27,596 bases of DNA, taken from NCBI GenBank assembly GCA_002221725.1, contig NJFT01000351.1:1-27596 (forward strand), read 5' to 3'. Each line of letters starts with the position of its first letter. Positions within the stretch are counted from its first letter, which is position 1. This document shows, piece by piece, positions 9,601-19,762 of this stretch. A model generated the notes under the pieces. The model saw only the letters and a list, made by a program, of their open reading frames with translations. It had not been told where the DNA came from and ran no database searches. The DNA comes from Scedosporium boydii (taxonomy: Eukaryota > Ascomycota > Sordariomycetes > Microascales > Microascaceae). Made by a program: the position numbers and the translations under genes.

Positions 9601-11117
9601 ATGGCAAGCCAACCCCAGGCAAAGAAGGCAAACCCCAAATCCAAGTTAAACCAGCGATCGACGACGGCCCTGCACATCTATGTCGCCGGTGGCTCGGACA
9701 TTCGGGAAACCGGCCTAGGCGGCGAGTTCCGAGACATAGAACCGGACGTCGTCACCGCCGAAGGCGCCGTCTCCGTCCCCGTACGCCAACCCCATCTTAA
9801 CCTCGAGGATAATGCCATCGTGCAGATTTCCGTGGGCCAGAAGCACACCGCCGCTCTCACGCAACGGGGCACCGTGCTGACGTGGGGATCAAATGATTTC
9901 TATGCCCTTGGAAGGGATACGCCGTCGGTGGGACACGAAGGGCGGCCCGAAGTCGTGCAGGCCCTTGTGAATTTGAAGCTTGAGATTGTGCAGGTTGCTG
10001 CCACCGATCATGCTACTTTTGCACTTACTTCGAATGGACGGGTTTACGGATGGGGAACATTCATGGTAGGCTAGCCCCCTAATCTCAAATGAGAGCTGCA
10101 CACTCGGCTTGGTGCCTGCTTCATCCAAGGGCGATCCCCTCTAACACGATTCATTAGAGCGACGATGGGGTAATAGGATTTCTCAAGGACCTCATCGAAC
10201 ATAAAACCAAAGTCGACCCAGATGAACTCATAGCCAAAATCCCCACTCCTATCCCTGGCCTCAAGGACATCAAAGAACTCGCCACCGGATCAAATCACAT
10301 CCTCGCGCTAACACGCACTGGCAACGTCTACGCCTGGGGGTCCGGTCACCACGGCGAACTCGGCCGCCGTCTCGTCTACCGCCACCAGTTCGAATCCCTG
10401 ACTCCCCGTACCATCTCCTTGCCCAAAAACCAGATCGTCCGCATCTTCGCGGGCTTCTACCACAACTTCGCCGTCGATAAGAACGGTCGTGTTTGGGCTT
10501 GGGGCTTGAACAACTTCTGTCAGGCCGGCGTCCCGACGGAGGCGGAGGAGGGTGGCACCGATAACCTCCATATTAGCCACCCGGTGCAGGTGCAGACGCT
10601 AGAAGGTATCCAAATTAGACATATGGCCGGGGGTTTGCATCATAGCATTGCTTGCGCCGAGGATGGGAGGGTCTTGGTCTGGGGACGTTGCGATGATAGC
10701 CAGATGGGTGCTTCGCTGGAGAGAGTGAAAGACAACTTCCTTTTGAAAGACGAGAGAGGTGTCCCACGAATATTGATGATGCCGTTGGAAATACCAGGTA
10801 CGTATCTCCCATCCCATACATATTGGTTCGAGTTGGCTCGTCTTCTAACATTCACGTCTCTAGGTCTCAAAGCCCAATTTGTTGCAGCAGGGACAGACAA
10901 CTGCTTTGCCGTCGACCCGGATGGAAAGATATACGCCTGGGGCTTCTCTGACAACTTCCGTACTGGCCTCGGCACGGAGGACTCGGTCAAGGAGCCGACA
11001 CTGGTTTCGACCGAAGGCTTGTCCAAACTCTCTGCCAAATTGGTCGTTACCCGAGGGCCCTTTACCTTCTTTGCTGGAGTGGCAGCGGAGGTGGATGTAA
11101 CCTCGGAAGATGATTAG
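9601..11117 (+). CDS. RCC1-repeat beta-propeller protein (Ran GEF-like, Pim1/Srm1 type)
   Basis: RCC1 is the nuclear guanine-nucleotide exchange factor for Ran and sets the RanGTP gradient. Exons 9601-10065, 10158-10797 and 10864-11117 give 452 residues, a normal size for a single seven-bladed propeller. Intron 1 (92 nt, phase 0) joins YGWGTFM to SDDGVIGF, matching the fungal RCC1 pattern GTFR-S-N-DG-I-LGF. Intron 2 (66 nt, GTACGT/TCTAG) is phase 1. Blade motifs in order: VLTWGSNDFYALGRDT, VYGWGTF, VYAWGSGHHGELGRR, VWAWGLNNFCQAG, VLVWGRCDDSQMG and IYAWGFSDNFRTGLGT. A short basic N-tail (KKANPKSK) resembles the chromatin-binding tail of RCC1. The first blade is weaker than usual (GSDIRETGLG). 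It is convergent with a second RCC1-like gene. Ran-GEF activity is inferred from the family; whether this or its neighbour is the essential orthologue is open. Confidence 0.85.
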
Positions 11118-11617
11118 ACTTCCGCGTGTGAGAATGCTGAAATTAAAACCCGTCGGAGCGTGTTTCTACACTTACCTTTCTTTTGTTTTTGGGAATTGTC
11201 TCTCTGATTGATAGCATGAAGTCCTTATCCTCCCAGATACCATAGTTCGAGTTTGTTCATGTTAAGAGAATCCATAACTGGCTAAACAAGCACACATTTG
11301 ATACTCAGCACAATATACCCTTGAGAATAACAAAACATGCAAAGAGCGTAAGATAAGACCTATACAAGTACAAAACAGGAAATGGGACGACCTCGAACCT
11401 GAAGCCATCTCAACCTTGAGCTCGTCCGAGCCTGCCCGCACCTAAGTTTCCGGCACTTTCCAACGGATCTTGTCCAGCCCCAACCCTCCCCCTCCCCCCC
11501 AAATTTACCGCTTCACTCGCTGCCCAACCATTGGCGATCACTTCTTTTGCCGTCTTGTGCTCTGACCCTCCACGACTTGACCCTTTACCAGTTCGAGCTC
11601 CGCGGCCTGAGCCCCCG
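11118..11617. other. Convergent intergenic region between the two RCC1-like genes
   Basis: 500 bp between two stop codons facing each other. Both 3' UTRs must end or overlap here. No clear AATAAA was found for either gene. A C-rich run (CCCTCCCCCTCCCCCCC) lies near 11486-11502. No other feature was seen. Confidence 0.6.
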
Positions 11618-14553
11618 CTACAAGAACTTCAATCTGATTCCGCAGCCTCTTCCACTAGGTGGAGTGTCCTCACGCTCTATTTTGATTTTGGCAGGAGTCA
11701 TCTCTTCTCGTTTTATGGGAGTCTCCTTTTCTTTTTTGGCAGGAGTCAGCTCTTCTTGTTTTATGGGAGTCTCCTTTTCGTTTTTGACAGGAGTCAGCTC
11801 TTCTCGTTTGATAAGAGTCGCCTTTTCTTTTTCGATGGTAACCTCCTTTTCTTGGTCGAGAGGAATCTCATGACTATCGCCAGCTTGTATCGCTATCATG
11901 CTATATGTCTCACCAGCACCAGCCCAAACGGGCCTGACCTCTCTCCGTATGTCCCGCATCGTGTCCGGCGTGTTCTCGTCAGGACAAAATATGGGGATGC
12001 TTTGAGGGAGGGTACGGTCCCTCGTGCTGCGGCATCCCAGGCGGTAATTGGTGCCTATCCCGGAACTCTTTATCACGCTGGGCTCACCTACGAAGACGGT
12101 ATGGTGTGGTCCGCAAGCGATGGCTGTGGCCCAGCGTTCCTTTCCGTTGCCGGTTTCGGGAATTATTATTGGCGTCCAGCCGCCGGCCTTGACCTGACCA
12201 GCGACATCCTCCGCGACCGTGATGTTGGGCGGGACGTATTTCTTTCCGATCCAAAGGTGTCTTGCCGAGAACAGGAACCCTAGGCGTCCGTTGTCATCGA
12301 GGCCCCAGGTGTAGTGACGGCCGTTTGTGGTCACCACTGCGGAGTGGTAGCGACCTCCGGCGGCTTGTTTGACGTCGTTGATGGGACAAGGGTCGAAAAG
12401 GATCTGTTGAGGTGTACTGACGTATCTACCCTGGATCACGGGGCTTCCTGCCTGTCCATACTTGCTCTCACCCCACTGGTAGATTTCAGGGCACGGTCAA
12501 CGTCAGTTATGAGGCCAGAATCTCTCACAATGAAGGCAGGTAAAAGGGTAAACCTCAAAAAAGGGGGGTTTGGGGAGTTGCGCAGGATAGACAAGGACTT
12601 ACCGCCCACAGGCCTTCGTCCGTACAAAAGGCCATAGAATGGTTATAGCCGGCGCCAACCCCCACCACATCGCCGGGAAGCCCCGGTACGATGCCAGGCC
12701 GAAACGCCCTATTATTATCCATGGGATCATCTAAGTGCCTCCCGAGTCGGTAGCCGGTTCCATGGCCCCAGCTCCAGACCTTGTGCTGCTTATCGAGGGC
12801 GAGAGCGTGCTTTTCGGCACAGGCAATATCGACAATGCCCCTGAGTCGCGGGAGTTTTACTGGTTCGGTCTGGACATCGATGAGCTTGCCGTCGCTCATG
12901 TAGAAGCCTTTATTCTCGCCACCTTTCATCTTATCCTGGTCCTAGAGTGGGAACGTAAATCAGTATAGTGAAGGTTGATAACCCTGAGGATTCAGAATGG
13001 ATTTATGTCTCATCGCATTGACAACTGCTTGAAATGGCATGTCGTGGATTCCCCAGGGCTAAACCACAGGAAACCTCAGTGATTCCTGGAAAAGAAAAAA
13101 AAAACAGTCAGTCAACTTTGAAACTTACAATGAAAGTGCCCCAGGCGTATACGTCGCCGGTAGTAGTGAGAGCCAAGCTGTAGGATCCTCCAGCAGCAAC
13201 CTTGCAGAACAGGACACCCTCGGGGATATTCTTGTGATCGATCTTGCCGGGTTTGTATCTAGTACTGCTGCCTAGACCGGCCTCGGTATCTCGACCGAGT
13301 TGGCCGTTATTATTCGAGCCCCACGAGTACACATCACCATCGGCCGTCAGGGCCAACGCGTGCATCGGGCCACACGCGGCGCCAACAATGGCTTCCTTGA
13401 AGATCTTAATGGGGACGGGCACCTCACAAACCAGGCACTTCTCCCCGTGCCCGAGCTCGCCCTCTTTTCCGGTTCCAAAGGTAAAGAGGGCCAGCTCAGT
13501 CCGCGGCATGGGGTTCTCAGCTGGCCCTATATCAACGACGGTTTCAGGTGGCTTTTCTTCTGTCTTGCCGCCCGGCGCTGTCCCCTTTCCGTCGCCTTTT
13601 CGTTTCTTGGAAGGATTTCCAGTATTACTCCCCGGATCGTTCAGAGGGCGTTTATTCGTCCCTTTCGCTTTGTCGTCCGAGGCTTTCTTGTTGACTGAGG
13701 TACTGGTAGCTGCCTTGCCTGTTGCCGCCGTGCCGGTAGTTGCCTTACTAGTGGATGCTTTGCCGGTAGCTTTCTTGTTATTGGACTTCGCTGCCGTTCC
13801 TTTGCCATCATCCGCCTTCGCGGCCGGTTTAGCCTTTCGGCGTCCCTTTGCAGGCTGGGCGGCCGCGGGAGGGTCAGGAGCCGCTTTAGATTTCCTGCCT
13901 CGCCTTGCTGGTTGGGGGGTTGCGGAGGTGGCAGCAGCCGCTTTGGGTTTCCTGCCTCTCTTTGTTGTTTGCGGGTTTGCGGGGGTGGCAGCAGCTGGTT
14001 TAGTCTTCCTGCCTCTCTTTGCCGGTTGAGATGTTGCGGCTGGCGCCGCAGCCGCTTGAGCTTTAGCGCCTCCTGTTGCTGGCTTGGGCGTGGGCTGGGG
14101 GGTTGGCTGGGGGGTGGGCCGGGGCGCCGCAGCTGCTTTCGCTCTGCCGCCTCTCGTCGCTGGCTTCGTCCCAGTTTGGGATCTAGTCGCTCGTTTGGGT
14201 ACCGCAACTTCCTCTTCCTCCCTCTCTTCCTCCTTCTCTCCTTCCTTCGCTGCCCCCTCCTTCTCTCCCGCCTCTTCCTCTTTCTTTTCCTTTTCCTCTG
14301 CCTTTTCCTCCTCCTCCTCCTCCTCCTCCTCCTCGTCGGACTCTTCGTCTCCCTTCGCCTTATTCTGGGTCTTCCCGGTATTCTTTCTCGGTGTGGCAAG
14401 CGCAACAGTTGCGAAGGGCGCATCATCCATCTCGCTATCGGAGTCGTAAGAAGGTGTGCTTGATCCCCAGCTAAGAGGACTCCCCTCCGTCTCCGACTCT
14501 AGGCCTTCCATGGGAGAATCCCACTGAAGGTCTTGAGAAGGGCCGAAACTCAT
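11618..14553 (-). CDS. RCC1-repeat protein with long chromatin-tail-like N-terminus and C-terminal K-E-T-P repeats
   Basis: Exons 14553-13129, 12941-12603 and 12475-11618 give 873 residues. Intron 1 (187 nt, GTAAGT, phase 0) falls right after VYAWGTFI, the same place as in the convergent RCC1-like gene. Intron 2 (127 nt, GTAAGT/ACCAG, phase 0) joins DEGLWA to WGESKYGQAG. Residues 1-60 are S/T-rich and 70-116 highly acidic. Residues 120-335 are Lys/Ala/Pro-rich and include four repeats centred on KRGRK-type motifs and a likely nuclear signal KKRK (about 316-319). The propeller spans about 354-784: YSWGSNNNGQLGRD, YAWGTF, WSWGHGTGYRLGRH, LWAWGESKYGQAG, YTWGLDDNGRLG and a last blade where the YxWG tryptophan is replaced (SSGIGTNYRLG). 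A charged tail (785-873) holds a 16-residue tandem repeat. It is probably nuclear and chromatin-bound; exchange activity on Ran is not assured, given divergence from its neighbour. Confidence 0.82.
11690..11833 (-). repeat. 48-bp tandem repeat (3 copies) in the RCC1-like gene
   Basis: Three consecutive 48-bp units, each starting GGCAGGAGTCA or GACAGGAGTCA on the plus strand at 11690, 11738 and 11786, encode the 16-residue unit I-K-[RQ]-E-E-[LM]-T-P plus an E/K-rich spacer. The period is an exact multiple of three and the units differ by a few substitutions. Confidence 0.9.
13816..14031 (-). repeat. Degenerate ~57-bp coding repeat (4 copies) with KRGRK-type motifs
   Basis: Four degenerate units of about 19-20 codons in the N-terminal region of the RCC1-like protein, with cores KRGRKTKP, KRGRKPKA, RRGRKSKA and KGRRKAKP, separated by Ala/Pro/Thr linkers. 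They resemble HMGA AT-hooks or histone H1 tails, but the hook core reads GRK rather than GRP. Confidence 0.75.
14305..14335. repeat. (TCC)n microsatellite encoding poly-Glu
   Basis: An uninterrupted TCC run on the plus strand encodes the core of the acidic stretch (about ten Glu) in the minus-strand RCC1-like protein. Confidence 0.85.
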
Positions 14554-16720
14554 AGTTGACCAGGAGCTTGAACAAAAATTTGACGGAAAAAGAGAGTGAT
14601 AACCTTGCCCCGAATTTCTGGGGAGGTTGGAGAGAAAGAACCCGAGCTTTTGAACGACTAGGGAACGGCAGTTTGTGGATCTAAATATTCAGAACTAGAG
14701 GACACTGAATGGAATGGACAGAATCGCAAGTTGTTCTCCTTTTCGGGAAATATCTGGATTCTAAATCAAGCGTGATGAAGGCTCGCAGCTCGTCATTGTA
14801 TAGGAAGGCCTGACGTTCTTCGGCCTCCATTTGCAGATGTAGAACAATCCAGAAGGTCCAGTCAACTGGTATGAAACCGCGTTTGTAGGTAATAAGTTGT
14901 CCATACTCTCCCAGCATTTAGCTGCTTGGCCTCTGTCCTCTTTGTTTTTTTGCCATACGGAATTCAAGATGATAAGCCGGATATAGACGCGTACCAACAG
15001 CTCGAGGTCAATAGAATCATAGTCGGTAGGGAGAAACTGGAATTCCTTTCATACGTCATACTCGGATATCAAGGTAGTATTTTCCAGGTCTAAAGTCTTT
15101 TTGGGCAGCCTCGAAGATATCTGCAACCGGTCGATTTCACCGTGAGCGGTATAGAGAGGCCGGAAAGGGGCTTTCTCTTGAATTCCACATTACCTTTTCG
15201 GCCAACGATTCCTGGAAATCCCTGGGTTGGAATTTGAGCTACTTTTTTTCCGGCATGGAAAATGTGTGTGGAGGTGCGCCTCCACGACAAGCTTTCCTGT
15301 CCCAAGAAAGGGGGTGCCGTCAAGCTAGAGTCGGTGTCTGGCTAGTGTATCGTGCTCAAGGAGGGGAATGAGGCGTATTGCCATTCAGACTAAATCTCAG
15401 AGAGGTGCCTATGCACACTTCGCAGTAAGATCTCTAGGACGCCGATCAGAGATGCAGATCCTAGCCTTCCATGTTCTACCAGAGTATGTATGCTTCAACG
15501 TGTCCATAGCTGAAAATAACAACACTAAGAGGAACCCGTGAGGCACGTAAATCAGATTAATCACATCTGTAGCTTAATGCATCGGGGTGCTTCATAGAAT
15601 CATAGTCTTGCAGCCTTGCTTAGATGTGGTAGATCTGTTGATATGGATAGCATCGCAGTGTGCTCGGGAGGCATATTCCTGAGCCCAGCCGCGACCGAAA
15701 ACCCGCATCTATTTCTAGAATATATCCGTCCAACTTACTTCGTAATCCGTGTTGGGAGGCAATCGAGTCCAAGTTCATGCGACCGAAGACGGATCGTCTC
15801 GGCCGCTCGGGTGGTGCTTTCATTTACCCCAGGCGCCCAAGCCGAGTGTGTAAAAGTGTGTATATGCAACCCGCCACGGCAATTCTTCCGTCGAGTTCGG
15901 GATTAATTGGCGAATGAGTGGGAGGCTCGCACCAATATGCAGAAGGAAAACTTCGTACCTCCCCGATGATCTCAATAGGAGTACATGTACGCGAGGAGAT
16001 GCGACGAAGTCAGCTTGAGAGCTGTCAATAGCAATTCGTACTTCGTAGCTGTCTCGTGAAATCCCACCCGACTCCCGTAAGACTCTAACACTGATTGCTG
16101 TTCAACTGGAATTATCCGCATGGGTCATGCAGAGGCCCCGTAGAGAAGAAGATCATCACAGTGATCGCCAAGGTAAGATTAGCAAGATTAGCCGCTTGAA
16201 CCTGGATCCAGGGGTGATCTTGCGCCAAAGGCATTCCTGGTTCTTGCCCATCTACCATTTTATTAGTTTTCTCAAAAGCCGTGCGGCTTAGATTGACTGC
16301 CAAATGAAGTATCCAAGGATCTTGATTGCCCACGGCAGGCGGATAGCCGTGTGGAGCGCATGTATTGAGGCAGCCTCCTTTGCATTATAAGACATGATGT
16401 CCCTACCTTCTTCTCTGTCGGCAAAGCAGTCAAGTGTGAAACCTGGCCTCGTGTCTAGAGAGATCGCAATTCGCTTTGTTGCGTCTGTAGATTACGGTTG
16501 CTTGCAGGCACATGTCACACATGTGTTGGAGTCGTCTGTTTGCTTGAATTTTATAAATTAGAGTCGCTTGCCTCTTTGCTAGTGAGTTGGTTGAACGTGG
16601 GCATATGTTGTCGGTTGTTTTTAGCGAATACTTTTCTTACGTCCTCGTTCGCGGTTACCGTAGCCGCACACCGTTCCCTTCAGCACTGCGATCCGCCTCA
16701 GTTCAGATTCTACCGAAACG
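14554..16720. other. Divergent intergenic region
   Basis: About 2.2 kb between divergently transcribed genes, so it should hold both promoters. The ORFs present are short and mutually overlapping, without motifs. The last 220 nt before 16721 are T/C-rich, as in many fungal promoters. Motif GTACTTCGTA occurs at 16038-16047, with related copies at 15736-15744 and 15950-15957. A 14-mer ATAGAATCATAGTC occurs twice (15011 and 15594). No RNA gene or mobile element was recognised. Confidence 0.55.
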
Positions 16721-16724
16721 ATGA
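16605..16724 (+). promoter_or_regulatory. Upstream ORF (39 codons) overlapping the protease start codon as ATGA
   Basis: ATG at 16605 opens 39 sense codons without a stop and ends at TGA 16722-16724, which overlaps the main ATG (16721-16723) in the four bases ATGA. The upstream ATG has a poor context (C at -3), the main ATG a good one (A at -3). If transcribed, it could allow leaky scanning or termination-reinitiation. The frame is seen; its role is inferred. Confidence 0.4.
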
Positions 16725-18995
16725 CTTTAGGATGGCGCCTCAAGTATGGAGGACTACTGGTTACAGCTTGCGGCATTGCGAATGCTGCCATCGTATCGCG
16801 AGCCGCTCATCTTCCTTCCTCCATTCATATGCTCTCGGTCCCTTCAGAAGATACACCAATCACCCTCGAAATCGGGCTGAGAATGCAAAACATCGAAAAG
16901 CTAGAGGAAATGCTTCGCGATGTCTCCGAACCCAAGAGCGCCAACTACGGCCGGTATCTGAGCATGTCGGAAGTACACGAGGTCTTTCGTCCCCCAGCGG
17001 ACTCGAGTGCCGCTGTCACGGCGTGGTTGGAGAGCAACGGAATCACTGACATCGTGGACAATGGCTTCTATATCAACTTTGCAACTACCATCTCAAAAGC
17101 CAATAGCTTGCTCAACTCATCCTTTTCGTACTTTGATGTGCAGGGCACGAAGAAACTGCGAACGCGGGAGTACTCCATCTCGGACGACATGGCCCGCCAT
17201 ATTGAACTCGTTACGCCGACGACGTACTTCGGGACAACCAAGTCACACCGCCCCGTGAAAATGCCCGGTCTGGAGGCATCTGGATCACGGCTTCTGGCAA
17301 GGCAAGAGGGTAACTCAACCGAACGGTCACCGTGCTCTCGACTTCTTACCCCGTCATGTTTGAAAGACATGTATGGCTTTGGCGACTACGAAGTTGACCC
17401 TGAATCCAGCAGCCGCATTGCCTTTGCTAGTTTCCTGAACCAGTCGGCAGTTCCAAATGATTTGGATGTCTTTACGGAAACCTTCGACTTGCCCAAGACG
17501 AGCTGGGAATCCGTCATTATTAACGACGGCGATGACCACCAGGACCCTCGAAAGAACGTGGGCGAGGCCAATCTAGATTCGCAGATGCTTGCTCTGTCGG
17601 GACAGACTCTTCCCATGATACACTACGTCACCGGCGGAAGCCCGTAAGTATACTAGGCCCCCCCGGTTGGGATGCCAGCCCCTCCATGTAAGGGCAAGAG
17701 TGATGAACGAAGAGCAATGGCACTAACGAGACCGTAGGCCGTTCGTCCCGAATCTTAGACTCGATGCCGATTCGAACACGAACGAACCATACCTGGAGTT
17801 TTACCAACATCTAATGGACTTGGAGAATCACGAGGTTGCGCAAGTGATATCAATCTCTTACGGCGACGACGAACAGGTGAGGCGACTCTCTACATGACGT
17901 GTCGTACAGGATGGAGGTTGGGATGCTGATCTCCCCCTGAAAACAACTTAGACCGTGCCAAGGGACTATGCCATTCGAACGTGTAATTTGATGGGCATGA
18001 TGGGTCTTCGTGGAGTGTCGATCATCGAGGCTTCTGGAGATGGAGGTTAGTTTTTCTCCTCAGTTTTCGCACCACTTAGGGTTACGGGTTGGTAAGGGTT
18101 AACCTGGCATTTTCTTCTTTTTTTTTTTTTTTTTCCAGGTGTTGGAGCACCCTGCCGCGCAAACGACGGGTCGGATAAGATAGAGTTTACTCCACAGTTT
18201 CCACCCAGTTGTCCATACATCACGACCATAGGGGGGACGCAGGGATACGATCCCGAAATCGCCTGGGTTGGCAGTTCGGGGGGCTTCAGCAACTACTTCG
18301 AACGTGCCTGGTACCAGGAAGCAGCGATCGAGAGGTATTTGGACGAGGTGCTGGATCCAGATCTTAAAGAGGAATACGAGCAGTATGCCAACTACGGCGG
18401 GAGGGGGTTCCCGGATATCTCGGCTCATAGCTCTAGTCCCTCGTAAGTCAGCACCCTCTGCTCCCAGAGATAGGTTTCTCAGTGCACCTGCACAGGTGAG
18501 TTTAACCACCATGTTCCCTCATAGGTACCACATCATCATCGGAGGCTCTGCCTCATTCTCGGGCGGAACATCGGCGGCTGCACCGCTGATCGCAGGCATG
18601 ATTGGCTTATTAAACGACGCGCGGTTAAAGGCGGGAAAGCCTACGATGGGGTTCCTTAACCCATGGCTCTATAGCGAGGGATACCAGGTCCTCACTGACG
18701 TTGTCGGCGGTTACTCGAAGGGCTGCGACGGATGGGATACCCAATCCGGCCGAGAGGTTCCGGGTGCCGGTGTTATCGGAGAGAGGGGCGCGTATTGGAA
18801 TGGCACTAAGGGTGGGTTAAGCGTAGAACTAGAGAACATCTTTCACTCTTTCACCATGGTAAGGAGCTAACAGATTTGATGCTAGGTTGGGATCCTGCTA
18901 CGGGATTGGGCATGCCGAACTTCAAAAAGTTGCTCAAGTTGGCCATGGGAGATAATGTCGACGTGGGAGATGACAGTGAAGGGGGTTTTGAGTAA
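16721..18995 (+). CDS. Secreted S53 serine-carboxyl peptidase (sedolisin / tripeptidyl-peptidase type)
   Basis: Acid protease of the sedolisin family, which includes fungal extracellular tripeptidyl-peptidases. Exons 16721-17643, 17738-17876, 17952-18045, 18139-18442, 18525-18811 and 18886-18995 give 618 residues, normal for the family. A signal peptide is at 1-23 (hydrophobic LLVTACGIANA). An S53 prodomain follows (about 30-190), then the mature enzyme, opening near the conserved CxxxLTPSCLKDMYG. Catalytic Glu and Asp sit in GEANLDSQ (E282, D286), the oxyanion Asp in EASGDGG (D384), and the nucleophile in GGTSAAAP (S503). The calcium site appears as LTDVVGG (D545) and the terminal GWDPATGLGMPNF. 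Every catalytic residue is present, so it is probably active. The GGTS form (usual SGTS) and a longer loop between the calcium Asp and GWDP are mild departures. All junctions restore family sequence; introns are 73-94 nt. The exact tripeptidyl- versus endo-specificity cannot be told. Confidence 0.88.
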
Positions 18996-19570
18996 TGGGG
19001 CTCGACAATGATGCCGAAGACGGTTCCAAACATAGGTCCGCGGAGAAGGGCGTTGAGGGGGCGTAGTGAGATGAAGGGGAATGAGGTGAGAACTCAGATC
19101 AATAGCTCGAGTTTCTGGGAAGGGTGGCAAGAGGCCAGGCAACAAGAGGGATCAATACATGTAGATATGTAGATGAGGCATGAGATACCCGCAACCATGA
19201 AGGATTATCGATTGATGATGACAAATAGAACAACACCGATTTGAGGATCTTGTCATTCATGACCTGTCAAGACTGATCTTTAACTCAAGGATATGGTGGG
19301 TATCAGTATCGAGACGGGTAAGCCCGGGGAATTACTGATCAGCGATGATTACAATTGAACTCACTCATTACATATACTCATAGTGGCGATCAAAGATCCT
19401 TGGGGGCCGAGACGGACGTGGTGATCATTGATGCTATTGATCCTTCGACCCTTTCCGATTTCCAGATTTCCGATGCAGTGCTTCTTCGTACATCAATACT
19501 CTATGCAGTGCTGCACATGATCAAGCAGAAACAGGCGGTTGATGCAGTGTTGCCAGGCTCCCCCGCAGTA

Positions 19571-19762
19571 ATCCTCTACAGGGATCTTAAACGTTAGCGT
19601 AGGAGATCAGATTCTACCACCTGACATATCTCGTGACAGGTACTATATAAGTATTTTCATATATAAATTGTTATAGGATATACCTGTTTAACACTTAATC
19701 TAGGATATATTAGGTGGTGGCAATGATCTCTCGCACTAACGTTTAAGATCCCTGGAGAGGTT
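19571..19762. mobile_element. Palindromic MITE-like element (192 bp) with TA target duplication
   Basis: The left end and the reverse complement of the right end match at 25 of the first 27 bases, sharing the core CAGGGATCTTAAACGTTAG. Similarity continues inward with small gaps through a CCACCT block to an ACAGGTA block, so almost the whole element can fold on itself around an AT-rich centre. It is flanked on each side by TA (19569-19570 and 19763-19764), as in Tc1/mariner-derived elements. It has no coding capacity. Several arm mismatches beyond the 27-bp core are transitions. The boundaries are inferred from the limit of the inverted repeat. Confidence 0.75.

Noticed and set aside
13000..13100. 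An extra exon within intron 1 of the minus-strand RCC1-like gene, after TTTTCCAG near 13090
   Set aside because: Reading from that acceptor meets a stop after eight codons and no good donor precedes it; the single 187-nt intron restores the propeller sequence.
13244..14463. Long plus-strand ORFs (up to 261 codons) opposite the RCC1-like N-terminal region
   Set aside because: They are antisense shadows of the biased Lys/Ala/Glu codons of the real minus-strand gene.
15011..15607. Repeated 14-mer ATAGAATCATAGTC as element ends
   Set aside because: The flanking sequences are not similar and there is no inverted or coding structure between them.
18076..18104. Telomere-like TTAGGG/TTACGGG/TAAGGG run in the third protease intron
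   Set aside because: Only one perfect TTAGGG unit is present, the rest is degenerate, and the segment includes a normal branch region; chance is enough.
19355..19597. 80-codon ORF upstream of the MITE as a small gene
   Set aside because: It ends inside the mobile element, has no recognised family, and contains a repeated GATGCAGTG; probably a decayed fragment or chance.
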